This document shows, piece after piece, positions 1-7,343 of a stretch of 54,133 nt of DNA (position 1 is the first letter of the stretch; every line of letters starts with the position of its first letter). This DNA comes from Bacillus sp. UNC41MFS5 (GTDB lineage Bacteria; Bacillota; Bacilli; Bacillales_B; DSM-18226): assembly GCF_000686805.1 (NCBI RefSeq), contig NZ_JMLP01000025.1:1-54133 (forward strand), given 5' to 3'. The position numbers and the translations under genes were made by a program. The notes beneath the pieces were generated by a model, which worked only from the letters and a program-made list of their open reading frames with translations, was not told where the DNA came from and ran no database searches.

Positions 1-27
1 TTATTCATTCTCAGCTTTAAAAAGTAT

Positions 28-84
28 CTCAATCTCCAAATTGGCTGTCAAGGAGAGCACTTGACAGCCAATTTGGAGATTGAG
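28..84. repeat. Perfect 25-bp inverted repeat
   Basis: Two perfect 25-nt arms (28-52 and 60-84) surround a 7-nt loop. A second short pair (about 10-18 and 97-105) extends the symmetry outward. There is no T-run beside it, so it is not an obvious intrinsic terminator. It may be the end of a mobile or repeated element, or the 3' hairpin of a gene outside the window. Positions 105-270 hold nothing else I can name. Confidence 0.75.
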
Positions 85-274
85 GAGCAGTTAGTAAGCT
101 GAGAAGGAGATTCCCTAGCCTTGAAAAGGCTGAAACCCAACTAAAAAGCAAAGAAGCCGAAAAACGCTTCTCTTCTTAGAGTTGCACATAAACCGAAACC
201 AAAACCAATTTGGTAGGGAGCATTGACAGTTTCGTTCATATCAGTACAATATTTCACAATCTTTCTTGTGGATA

Positions 275-308
275 AGAAAAAATGCGACCTTCAATTTGAA
301 GAATCGCA
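275..308 (-). terminator. Intrinsic terminator of the SDR-DoxX pair
   Basis: Read on the minus strand, a hairpin with outer TGCGA/TCGCA arms and an inner CTTCAA/TTGAAG stem is followed by a run of T (the A-run at 275-282). It lies about 40 bp past the doxX-like stop. Confidence 0.75.
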
Positions 309-345
309 CTCCTTTAGTTGAACAATAAACTAAACTTACTACCAG

Positions 346-689
346 TTAAATAATAATAAATAGTAACAAAAAAGCAATTATTCCTAGTAGTACAATCATA
401 AATGTTTCTTTAAATCCATCTTTTACACGTAAATGTGTAATTAATCCTCCTATGGCTGTCACACCAATTAATAATGCCCCTGCAATTGCGAAATCATTTT
501 GCCAATAACCAATTATTAATAATGCTGCACCAATTAACTCCACTAACCCAGAACAATACGAAACCACTGTGGTAAACGCCAGTGAACAAATGCTTCGCGG
601 TGCATTTTTGAGCCTGTCACTTTTCCAAACCCAGCCATTAAAAACATTGCAGCTAATAAACCTTGTAAAACCCATCCTAAAATTGTCAT
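346..689 (-). pseudogene. DoxX-family membrane protein, frameshifted
   Basis: The natural start is the ATG ending at 689, with a GGGGGAG site overlapping the stop of the upstream SDR gene, so the two form an operon. From this ATG the protein reads MTILGWVLQGLLAAMF and continues through VTGSKMHREAFVHWRLPQW, then hits a stop after FRIVLG. The remaining DoxX sequence (GLVELIGAALLIIGY, then a TM-rich tail ending LLLFIII) is open in another frame. The break lies near 551-557, where one missing T would join the frames. DoxX proteins are small four-helix membrane proteins often linked to redox stress or quinone detoxification. It is either a true pseudogene or a single-base sequence error. Confidence 0.8.
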
Positions 690-701
690 TATAACTCCCC
701 C

Positions 702-1310
702 TTATTTATTAAACACAATCGGCATTTGTTTGATAAATATATTATTTTTTGCAATGTCATAAATACATTGAGCTACATTTTCTCTTGTGACACCCATTTT
801 AGCTTTGGTGTCGCCTAGTGAAATGGTATATTCCTGACTACTATGTTTTACATTTGGATTAATAATTCGAACAAGGGTCCAATCTAAGTTAGAATGATTA
901 ATAAGCTGTTCGATGGTTTTCATTTCTTGATAGCCCGTTGGAAATAACCATTTCGCCAATATTCCTGGAACCACCGTTGCAAATTGATTTTGGTCTTCCT
1001 TCGCTTTTACTGTTGGTGTACCTAAAGTGATGATTCGTTTTTTATCCAGTTTTTCCATAATGCTAAGGATATTCTTATGTCCAGCTGCTATTGGTAAGCT
1101 CTTAACCTTTCTTGATTTATCTAACGCTGGACCAAGTGTACTAATCACAACATCTGCTTCTCGAATAGCTTCTTCTACTTTTTCTTTATGTGATAAATCA
1201 CCCACGATAACTTTTAACTTTTTATGCGTGATGGAAATTGAATTTTCAAGAGCCTCTTTTAAAACCAGCTGACCTATTAACCCATTCGCACCAAATAAAG
1301 TAATATTCAA
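702..1310 (-). CDS. NAD(P)-binding NmrA/SDR-type oxidoreductase
   Basis: The protein has 202 residues and an N-terminal Rossmann fold with the GANGLIG dinucleotide motif at residues 8-14 and an ADVVISTLGP strand around 53-62. Families of this type (atypical SDR, NmrA/HSCARG-like) reduce or isomerise small molecules or sense NAD(P). The start is TTG at 1310, preceded by GAGGAG at good spacing. From memory of relatives, about a dozen residues after the first helix (the loop that usually follows beta-2 and contacts the cofactor) seem to be missing, because the sequence jumps from KEALENS to ITHKKLKVIVGD. It lies 12 bp upstream of the doxX-like gene and is divergent from a TetR gene, the usual layout for electrophile or quinone stress operons. 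Substrate unknown. Confidence 0.75.
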   Translation of the reverse strand: MNITLFGANGLIGQLVLKEALENSISITHKKLKVIVGDLSHKEKVEEAIREADVVISTLGPALDKSRKVKSLPIAAGHKNILSIMEKLDKKRIITLGTPTVKAKEDQNQFATVVPGILAKWLFPTGYQEMKTIEQLINHSNLDWTLVRIINPNVKHSSQEYTISLGDTKAKMGVTRENVAQCIYDIAKNNIFIKQMPIVFNK

Positions 1311-1345
1311 TGTTGATTACTCCTCTCAAAACACCTTTCGTTTAA

Positions 1346-1359
1346 ACAACACTTGTTGT
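1346..1359. promoter_or_regulatory. Candidate TetR operator palindrome
   Basis: ACAACA-N2-TGTTGT lies in the 165-bp divergent region between the SDR-DoxX pair and the tetR gene and overlaps a TATAAT-like box (1359-1364) pointing towards tetR. The position suits autoregulation and control of both transcripts. Inferred from symmetry only. Confidence 0.45.
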
Positions 1360-1475
1360 ATAATTTATTGTAATCTAAGATAATTTCTTTCTCAATCATC
1401 AGTTTTTTCGTTTTGTCGTTTACACAACAAATGGTTTTAATTGTTGTTTTATCTTTTAAAAAGAGAGGGATTAGA

Positions 1476-2042
1476 ATGGAAATATCAAAAGTAGACCCAC
1501 GTATTTTACGAACTAGAAGACTTTTAATTGATTCTTTTATCAAAGTGGTACAACTCAAAGATTTCAAAGACATTACTATAAAAGACATCACCGATGAAGC
1601 AACAGTTAATCGAGCAACATTTTACGCTCATTTTGTAGATAAGTACGATTTACAAGATGCCGTTCTTTCAGAAAACATATTAAAAAATATACAAGAGAAA
1701 TTGAGTTGTCACGACCAATTAGATGAAGAGTCAATTACAAAAATCTTCCTTTCAGTTACTAAATTTCAAAATGATTTAAGGACACAATGTAAAAAAAGTT
1801 ATGAATCATTTAGTACTATGATTGAAAATAAAATTAAAAAAGAATTGGAAACTGTATTTTATTCCCTACTATTAAAACAAGACCTTAAAAGTGAAAAGGA
1901 AGCATTAAAAATTGGTGCAGTTATGTTAAGTTGGGGTATTTACGGAGCTTGTGTTGATTGGCATCATAATAGCTCGTTATCAGCCGAGAAATATATAAAA
2001 ATAGCAATGCCCTATTTATTAAACGGGATGACCTATCGATAA
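1476..2042 (+). CDS. TetR/AcrR-family transcriptional regulator
   Basis: The start is ATG at 1476 with AAGAGAGGG just upstream; an earlier in-frame ATG at 1413 has no such site. The resulting 188-residue protein opens with MEISKVDPRILRTRRLLIDS and a TetR-type helix-turn-helix (ITIKDITDEATVNRATFYAHF, about residues 33-53), followed by an all-helical ligand-binding domain of the TetR_C type found in Firmicutes. It is transcribed away from the SDR-DoxX pair and is probably its repressor, with release by an unknown effector. A strong intrinsic terminator follows the stop. Confidence 0.85.
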   Translation: MEISKVDPRILRTRRLLIDSFIKVVQLKDFKDITIKDITDEATVNRATFYAHFVDKYDLQDAVLSENILKNIQEKLSCHDQLDEESITKIFLSVTKFQNDLRTQCKKSYESFSTMIENKIKKELETVFYSLLLKQDLKSEKEALKIGAVMLSWGIYGACVDWHHNSSLSAEKYIKIAMPYLLNGMTYR

Positions 2043-2044
2043 AG

Positions 2045-2066
2045 GAAGGTTTATACCTTCTTTTTT
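2045..2066 (+). terminator. Intrinsic terminator of tetR
   Basis: GAAGGT/ACCTTC hairpin followed by six T, starting 3 nt past the tetR stop. Confidence 0.8.
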
Positions 2067-2121
2067 ATTTGTATACTTGTTAAACTTAATTTTACGTTTT
2101 GATTAACAACGTAATGAAACA

Positions 2122-2213
2122 CTTGTTGAACTAACCTGCTTCGTTACTTCAATAAGAAAAAGCCACCAAATGGCGGCTGGACCTTCAACTCTTGCACCCG
2201 TTACTTTAATAAG
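2122..2213 (-). repeat. Interspersed hairpin repeat, copy 1
   Basis: The family layout is: left box around TGCTTCGTTAGYTNAATAAG, an A-run, a GC-rich hairpin (here AGCCACC/GGCGGCT), then a right box around GCACCCGTTAGYTNAA. The two boxes share CGTTAG as a direct repeat. On the minus strand the hairpin is followed by CTTTTTCTTATT, so it can act as a terminator, here for the EEP gene. Confidence 0.8.
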
Positions 2214-2235
2214 GATTATCTATCCAAAATAATTA

Positions 2236-2264
2236 GACCGCTCCTTTTTAATCAAGAAACGGTC
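2236..2264 (-). terminator. Hairpin after the EEP gene
   Basis: GACCG/CGGTC stem with a long A/T-rich loop; on the minus strand it is followed by TAATTATTTT. It lies about 35 bp past the stop of the gene at 2298-3344. Confidence 0.45.
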
Positions 2265-2297
2265 AATCTGACTTTCAAAAATTAGTCGCTACTCTCG

Positions 2298-3344
2298 TCA
2301 CGGCTTTCTTTTATGAGGTGGATGATGGTGATGATGTTCACTACTCTCATCACTGCTTTCATCATGGTGATGATCATGATGATCCTCTAAATGTAAACTT
2401 CCAAACACTCCTGCGTGGTCGGACGGCCATAGTGCCGTTGGTGTACGATCCTCTTGCTTTTCTCCTACAACGTCCACTTTTTTAACTTTGAAATCGCCTC
2501 GAAAGAGAATTAAATCTATTCTAACAAATAGTTGCGAGATCAAATTTAATACATCAGCATCCTGGCAACATGTAAATCCATCGCCTTTTCCTGCGATTTC
2601 CCATGTATCTGTAAATCCACCCTCACTAATCAATTTGTTGTAAGTTGGACCACTGCCGTCAGAATTTGAGTTGAAATCCCCTATGAATACTAAGGGAAGA
2701 TCAGTGTCTCCTGGGCCTTTTAAAAGTTCATCAGCTTGAGCGAGTTGTATTTGAAGTGTAACGGGGTCGGCAGCGGGTTGTAAATGAGTATTTACGAGTC
2801 TAAATTTCTTTCCGAATATTCCGACATCAACAGATATAAAACCAAACAGGAGTTTCTCAGGATTACCGCCAACTGGAACGGTAAGAAAAGCATCAAAATT
2901 CTCTGTTTCTATATTTGAGAACGTAAGTCCTGAATTTTTTCGCACCAAAATCGCATCTCGATCTACAAATCGAACGTTGAAGCCGGTGCTACTAGGTAAC
3001 GTAACATCCGTAGTGTCTACTATTGCTAAAACCTCATAATGCAATCCTCTTTTTTTTAACTCCTTGAGAAGGATCGAAACAAAATCATACTCTACTGCTA
3101 CTTCAGAATTTTGAGGTAACAAAAGTTGCCATATTGCTGCTTCTTGAAGACCTATTATATCTGGTTTTTTTCTTGCAATTTGATCAGCAATAGCCCCTGC
3201 TCGTACCGGAAAATTTGTTGCTTGAAACAGTCTAAAGACCTCAGTAACACGTTGTGGGAGTTCCTCTGGAGTGGTTCCTACTAAAGGCGATAAGATAGTT
3301 CCAAAATAGATGTTCCACGTTAAAAACGAAACATTACGATTCAA
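2298..3344 (-). CDS. Endonuclease/exonuclease/phosphatase-family protein with His-rich tail
   Basis: Best start is TTG at 3344, 6 nt after AGGTGA, giving 348 residues; longer in-frame extensions lack a ribosome binding site. EEP superfamily motifs appear in order: TWNIYFG near the N-terminus, DIIGLQEA (metal-binding Glu), VNTHLQP, IGDFNSNSDG and the C-terminal WPSDHAGVFG catalytic pair. These enzymes are metal-dependent phosphodiesterases (DNase I, sphingomyelinase or inositol phosphatase type); the substrate cannot be read here. No signal peptide is visible with this start. The last 35 or so residues form an unusual low-complexity tail rich in His, Asp, Glu and Ser (HHDHHHDESS, then HHHHHPPHKRKP), which could bind Zn, Ni or Mn. 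The gene stands alone, with the mobile repeat as its likely terminator. Confidence 0.85.
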   Translation of the reverse strand: MNRNVSFLTWNIYFGTILSPLVGTTPEELPQRVTEVFRLFQATNFPVRAGAIADQIARKKPDIIGLQEAAIWQLLLPQNSEVAVEYDFVSILLKELKKRGLHYEVLAIVDTTDVTLPSSTGFNVRFVDRDAILVRKNSGLTFSNIETENFDAFLTVPVGGNPEKLLFGFISVDVGIFGKKFRLVNTHLQPAADPVTLQIQLAQADELLKGPGDTDLPLVFIGDFNSNSDGSGPTYNKLISEGGFTDTWEIAGKGDGFTCCQDADVLNLISQLFVRIDLILFRGDFKVKKVDVVGEKQEDRTPTALWPSDHAGVFGSLHLEDHHDHHHDESSDESSEHHHHHPPHKRKP

Positions 3345-3451
3345 AAAAGTCACCTCATTTCTTAAATATACTAATATTAGATGAGGCAAGATAGCACATT
3401 GTAACGGCAATATCACTAGGGTAACTATACATTTTAATTATTGGAGGATTC

Positions 3452-3532
3452 TGCACCTTAGTGGAACAACGAAAAAATGCTGCAGAAGCAACAAAATCGT
3501 TCTTGAGCTAAAGCACCCGTTAGCTCAATAAG
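3452..3532 (-). repeat. Interspersed hairpin repeat, copy 2 (diverged)
   Basis: Left box CTTAGTGGAACAACG, A-run, a TGCTGCAGAAGCA core, and right box GCACCCGTTAGCTCAATAAG. It overlaps the end of the neighbouring metallo-hydrolase gene, whose stop codon (3520-3522) lies inside the repeat. Confidence 0.65.
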
Positions 3533-4238
3533 TCTCCAATTTGTTTTTTATCCTTAATATTACATAACCCCCCGTGGTAACAAATCACTTTTTCAATATC
3601 AAGGTCTAAAAATTTCTCAAGAGAGTCAATTGCAGTTTTCAAATCCAATGTCGTTTGTGGTATGGGTCTCCGTAAAACACCATCTACTACTACCATAGCA
3701 TCACCTGCGACAAGAGCTTTGCTTTGCTTTGCTTTAAATAGAGACTAATATGACCAGGAGTGTGCCCTGGTGTAAAAATAATTTGAATACCACCACAATA
3801 TGAAAGTTCTTCACCGTCTTCTAATGTTTTATCTACCTTTGATTTCGGAGGATTCTTATATAAAAATTGCATTTGTTCTGGTAATGATGACCATTGTTCT
3901 TTACTCATTCGATTCGGGTCTGTTTTAATAAGAGGTAACGTTCCTTCAATATATGGTTTGTCGAAAATATTTGCATACACTTCTATATGGTTATTGGATT
4001 GGTTTAGTATTTCTGGGAGGGAACCTATGTGGTCTAAATCCTGATGAGTTATAATTACGGCTTTCAATTTATCAAAGGAGACTCCGACTTCACTCATAGC
4101 AAGACGTATTTGTTCCAATTGTCCAGGCATACCAGTATCAACTAAAATAGCCATTTCATTATCCCATATCAATGTTGGGTTTAATCCGAAACCTTGAATT
4201 TTTAATTCTAACATTGCCAATCCTTTATCGATTCTCAT
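3520..4238 (-). pseudogene. Metallo-beta-lactamase-fold hydrolase split by a pentanucleotide repeat
   Basis: The ATG at 4238 follows GGGAGGAG. The first frame encodes an MBL-fold hydrolase with the zinc motif THQDLDH (residues about 64-70), then TPGHTPGHISLY, and ends early at 3690 in a stretch reading KQSKAKLLSQVMLW. If one GCTTT unit is removed from the four tandem copies at 3716-3735, the frame continues as KQSKALVAGDAMVVVDG, restoring the expected second metal Asp. It then runs through an IEKVICYHGG segment to a stop at 3520. The intact product would be about 237 residues, normal for a glyoxalase II- or lactonase-like MBL enzyme. As written it lacks the third metal-binding region and is probably inactive. 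It may be phase variable rather than dead. Confidence 0.85.
3716..3735. repeat. Four tandem GCTTT pentamers inside an ORF
   Basis: Four perfect copies of GCTTT (AAAGC on the coding strand). The coding frame is open through the rest of the hydrolase with three copies and closed with four. Because the unit is 5 bp, each gain or loss shifts the frame. Confidence 0.9.
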
Positions 4239-4417
4239 TTAATCTCCTCCCAAATTATAAGTAAGTTTTTTCTAAAAAATTACTTAGGATTAATTTACCA
4301 TCCAAAGAGGATATTTTCAATATACAAATTTAATATTATACCATAAATAAAATTTTTTGTCAATATTTATTTTCAAAAAATTTCACCATTACATTTACAT
4401 TTAGTTAATGTCTAATT

Positions 4418-4502
4418 GTACTAAACTGCTTCGTTAGTGCAATAAGAAAAAGGGATCGCCGCAGCCATCCCGATCCTTAACTCTTGCCCCCGTTAGTATA
4501 AG
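4418..4502 (-). repeat. Interspersed hairpin repeat, copy 3
   Basis: Left box CTGCTTCGTTAGTGCAATAAG, A-run, GGGATCG...CGATCC stem, right box TTGCCCCCGTTAGTATAAG. It sits downstream of the minus-strand membrane-protein gene at 4534 and has terminator polarity for it. Confidence 0.8.
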
Positions 4503-4533
4503 TGAATTTACTCACAATCTATTCGTTAAGTTA

Positions 4534-5094
4534 TTACAAAGGATCAAATGATTTAGCCTTACTAATGCGATAAGCAATTAAATAGATAATAATATGAATT
4601 GGAAAAGAATAAAAAACACTCCATTTTACAGTAGTATAAAATCCAATCCATTCAAATAAAGGTTCACCTATAAAAGAAGTCAGTGCGGAATAAATAACTG
4701 CTTTAAAAAAGGGGTTTAGAGTTGGTTTAAATTGTAGCCAAAGCATAAGAGTGACAGGTATTAAAGTAAAATCCCAAGGTAAAAACGATGGTATGGTAGG
4801 CAATACTCTTCCAGAATAATGCCAGAGTCCAAAAACAAGTCCCAAAAAATCAAACCAAGACGCTACTATTAACACAAAACTTCCAGCTAAAAGTAATCTT
4901 GCCTCACTTCCACGCTTTCGCAGTTTTATCCATACTAGCCAAGGAATTATTGATAATGCTACTGAGAGCCAAAATTCCCACTGCCATAACGTATGTTCTT
5001 TCCAATAGTTTGCATAATCCACTTCTACTTGATGAATTCTTTGAAAAAACTTATTAGAGCTTATAATTTCTTCTTTACTAATTAATGGTGTCAT
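4534..5094 (-). CDS. CBO0543-type integral membrane protein
   Basis: A 186-residue protein with about five hydrophobic helices (roughly residues 41-57, 66-90, 108-121, 129-148, 157-175) separated by short loops rich in Trp and aromatic residues. The pattern and the FLPWDFTLIPV and SFIGEPLFEWIGFY signatures match the small CBO0543 family of Bacillales, of unknown function. A second family member lies at 11992-12450. The gene is monocistronic: one repeat copy lies beyond its stop and another upstream of its start. Confidence 0.7.
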   Translation of the reverse strand: MTPLISKEEIISSNKFFQRIHQVEVDYANYWKEHTLWQWEFWLSVALSIIPWLVWIKLRKRGSEARLLLAGSFVLIVASWFDFLGLVFGLWHYSGRVLPTIPSFLPWDFTLIPVTLMLWLQFKPTLNPFFKAVIYSALTSFIGEPLFEWIGFYTTVKWSVFYSFPIHIIIYLIAYRISKAKSFDPL

Positions 5095-5140
5095 TTTTTA
5101 TTCACCTTTAAAAAGAATATATAGCAATAGTATTCCGCAT

Positions 5141-5238
5141 CCTTGTTTAACTATCCTGCTTCGTTAGCTGAATAAGAAAAAGCCACCAAGAATTTTTGGC
5201 AGCTGAATCGTCAACTCTTGACCCGTAAGCTTAAAAAG
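5141..5238 (-). repeat. Interspersed hairpin repeat, copy 4
   Basis: CTGCTTCGTTAGCTGAATAAG, A-run, imperfect GCCACCAAG...TTTTTGGCAGC hairpin, then GACCCGTAAGCTTAA. It lies about 35 bp past the mntH stop on the minus strand and is its likely terminator. Confidence 0.75.
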
Positions 5239-5271
5239 AAACTTAGAATAAATAGGAGGTAAAAACGTTCT

Positions 5272-6531
5272 TTAGTTAATAAAAGTATGATATAACAAAA
5301 ATAAATTAAGACTTATAATAAGTACGGCAATTATCCACGCACAGATTGAAGTTACTAAATGGTTTACAAGTTTCCCCATTAGTTTTTTGTTACTTGTAAA
5401 CATTATTAAAGGTATTAAAGCAAAAGCAATTCCAAAAGAGAGAACAACTTGACTTATAACAAGAGCTTTAGAAGGATTAATTCCCATTAGAATTATTCCT
5501 AACGGCGGTATCATTGTTATAAATCGTCTCAAATAAATAGGTATGCGTCGTTTAATAAAGCCTTGCATAATGATGTCACCTGACATAGTACCAACTGAAG
5601 AACTTGATAATCCTGCGGATAACAATCCAATTCCAAAACATATTGCCACAAAGGGTCCAAGTATTTTTCCAAATTCATTAAAAGCAACTTCTAAATCACT
5701 TACATTAAGTCCGTTTTTATTAAATAATGCCGCTGAGACGATTAACATACTCGCGTTTATCCCACCTGCAATAATCATCGCAATAATGACATCTACAAAC
5801 TCATATTTAAAAATCTTTTTCCGTTCTTCTTCAGTTTCTCCGACAATTCTATTTTGTGTTAAGGCAGAATGCAGATAAATGGCATGTGGCATCACTGTTG
5901 CTCCCAGCATCCCAGCCCCTAATAAAACGCTATCAACATCCTGAAATTTGAGCGTGAAAAGACCAGAGAGAATTGCCGTTGCATCTGGTGCTGCATAGAA
6001 AACTTGAACCCCAAAAACAATTACAACAATAAAAATCATAGCTGTAATAACAGCTTCTAACGGACGCATTCCTCGCCTTTGAATCTCCAAAATGACGAAT
6101 GAACCAATGGCTGCAATAATAGCGGCGAAAACAAGTGGGATATCAAAGAGTAAATAGATTCCAAGCGATGCACCAATAAATTCTGCCAGATCTGTTGCCA
6201 TAACGACAAGTTCAGCTTGTATCCATAAAAGTATGGAAGTCTTCTTTGAAAATTTTTCTCGGCAAACTTCAGGGAGGTTTTTACCTGTTGCAATCCCTAA
6301 CTTGGCAGACATCGTTTGAATCAAAACAGCCATTAAATTAGAGACTAAAATGACCCATAATAATGTGTATCCATACTTAGACCCTGCCGAAATGTTTGTT
6401 GCATAATTACCTGGATCGATATATGCCACAGCAGCAATAAACGCAGGACCTAAAAAAGGCAGCAATCTTTTAATTCCATTAGAATCTCCTTTTACAGGAG
6501 AATTAGAAGTTCTATTCAAAGAGTTAGACAA
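5272..6531 (-). CDS. mntH: Nramp-family divalent metal (Mn) transporter MntH
   Basis: A 419-residue protein with about 11 membrane helices. The DPGN motif in TM1 (YIDPGNYATNISAG, residues 38-51) and the MPH motif in TM6 (TVMPHAIYLHSAL, about 212-224) are the metal-binding signatures of Nramp proton-coupled Mn2+/Fe2+ importers, and both are intact. The start is TTG (reading MSNSLNRTSN); AGGAGG lies 13-14 nt upstream, slightly long. An imperfect MntR-like palindrome lies at 6569-6587, next to a TATAAG box, which fits manganese-dependent repression. It is transcribed alone. Confidence 0.93.
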   Translation of the reverse strand: MSNSLNRTSNSPVKGDSNGIKRLLPFLGPAFIAAVAYIDPGNYATNISAGSKYGYTLLWVILVSNLMAVLIQTMSAKLGIATGKNLPEVCREKFSKKTSILLWIQAELVVMATDLAEFIGASLGIYLLFDIPLVFAAIIAAIGSFVILEIQRRGMRPLEAVITAMIFIVVIVFGVQVFYAAPDATAILSGLFTLKFQDVDSVLLGAGMLGATVMPHAIYLHSALTQNRIVGETEEERKKIFKYEFVDVIIAMIIAGGINASMLIVSAALFNKNGLNVSDLEVAFNEFGKILGPFVAICFGIGLLSAGLSSSSVGTMSGDIIMQGFIKRRIPIYLRRFITMIPPLGIILMGINPSKALVISQVVLSFGIAFALIPLIMFTSNKKLMGKLVNHLVTSICAWIIAVLIISLNLFLLYHTFIN

Positions 6532-6568
6532 TTTTTGGGTCCAACCTCCTTCTTTTTTCCGAACTTAT

Positions 6569-6587
6569 AGTTTATTTTCGGTAAACT
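6569..6587 (-). promoter_or_regulatory. Candidate MntR box upstream of mntH
   Basis: On the minus strand AGTTTA-N7-TAAACT, with the half-site AGTTTACC typical of Bacillus MntR operators as I recall them. It directly abuts a TATAAG -10 candidate and lies about 40 bp upstream of the mntH start. Confidence 0.5.
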
Positions 6588-6599
6588 TTTTTTCGCTAA

Positions 6600-6789
6600 T
6601 GCTTTTTAGGGGTCTCAGGTTGCAAACCCGACATAATGAAGTTATTGGGCTTTCTAATTGATTAGATACCAACAATAATAAATACAGTATTTAAAGATAT
6701 CGGAGTAGTATTTTTTCCAAATTTTTTTCGTTATCGGCACCACTATTTTAGTTTGCTTTCTTTTTAACAGGCTATGCTATTTGAGATTC
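6600..6789. other. Non-coding stretch upstream of mntH
   Basis: About 190 bp between the mntH control region and the next repeat copy. No supported gene. It contains ggggtctcaggttgcaaacc (6609-6628) and an A/T-rich tail. I see no known riboswitch here; in particular I could not recognise a yybP-ykoY manganese aptamer. Confidence 0.4.
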
Positions 6790-6880
6790 TTCTTCAACAA
6801 ACCTGCTCCGTTAGCTGAACAAGCAAAAAGACCGCCGCAGCGATCTAATCTTTAACTATTGCACCCGTTAGTTGAAGAAG
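6790..6880 (-). repeat. Interspersed hairpin repeat, copy 5
   Basis: CTGCTCCGTTAGCTGAACAAG, A-run, ACCGCCGCAGCGATC core, TTGCACCCGTTAGTTGAAGAAG. It ends a few bases before the stop of the gene at 6885 and has terminator polarity for it. Confidence 0.85.
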
Positions 6881-6884
6881 AACC

Positions 6885-7214
6885 TTAAAATGGTGAAAAA
6901 CTATCATCAAAAATTTCCCCATCCAGTTTAAAAAACAACTTGTAAGCACCTAAATGCTCCTCGCTATAAATGACTTGTAAATAAGAAATTATATAGTCAA
7001 AACCATATTGAAAATAGGAGTCCTTATTCCATGCATCGATGAAAAGACCAACACTATTTAGATTTAGCACCAATTGACTTTTATCAATATCAGCCTCAAA
7101 GAAAGGTTCATTTTCTTGTTCTTCATAAGAGTTCATAGCCTCCCAAAAACAATCAATTGTTTTCTTTTCTACGTCATGTTTTTGAGCCCATGCTCTTAAT
7201 TCATTGGTATTCAT
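6885..7214 (-). CDS. Small soluble protein of unknown function
   Basis: A 109-residue acidic protein starting MNTNELRAWAQKHDVEKKT. No membrane segment or signal peptide. It is rich in aromatic residues and ends IFDDSFSPF. The pattern of an N-terminal helix followed by alternating strands (VLNLNSVGLFIDAW, YKLFFKLDGEIFDD) suggests a small alpha/beta fold, but I do not recognise the family. It is flanked by repeat copies on both sides and is probably monocistronic. No function is proposed. Confidence 0.6.
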   Translation of the reverse strand: MNTNELRAWAQKHDVEKKTIDCFWEAMNSYEEQENEPFFEADIDKSQLVLNLNSVGLFIDAWNKDSYFQYGFDYIISYLQVIYSEEHLGAYKLFFKLDGEIFDDSFSPF

Positions 7215-7249
7215 AATTATCCCTCATTAAGAATATTTCATCGCTCGCT

Positions 7250-7332
7250 AAAGCTGATCCTAGCACAATAAGAAAAAAAGAGCAGCCATAGCAACTCCTT
7301 TACTTAACATAAGCACCCGTTAGTTAAAGAAG
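7250..7332 (-). repeat. Interspersed hairpin repeat, copy 6 (diverged)
   Basis: Diverged left box (GCTGATCCTAGCACAATAAG), A-run, AGCAGCCATAGCAACTCC core and right box GCACCCGTTAGTTAAAGAAG. It lies just past the DinB-fold gene stop. Confidence 0.7.
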
Positions 7333-7343
7333 CAGTATCAATA

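Noticed and set aside
6532..6789. Possible manganese (yybP-ykoY) riboswitch before mntH
   Set aside because: I could not find the conserved four-way junction motifs; a protein operator is a better fit.
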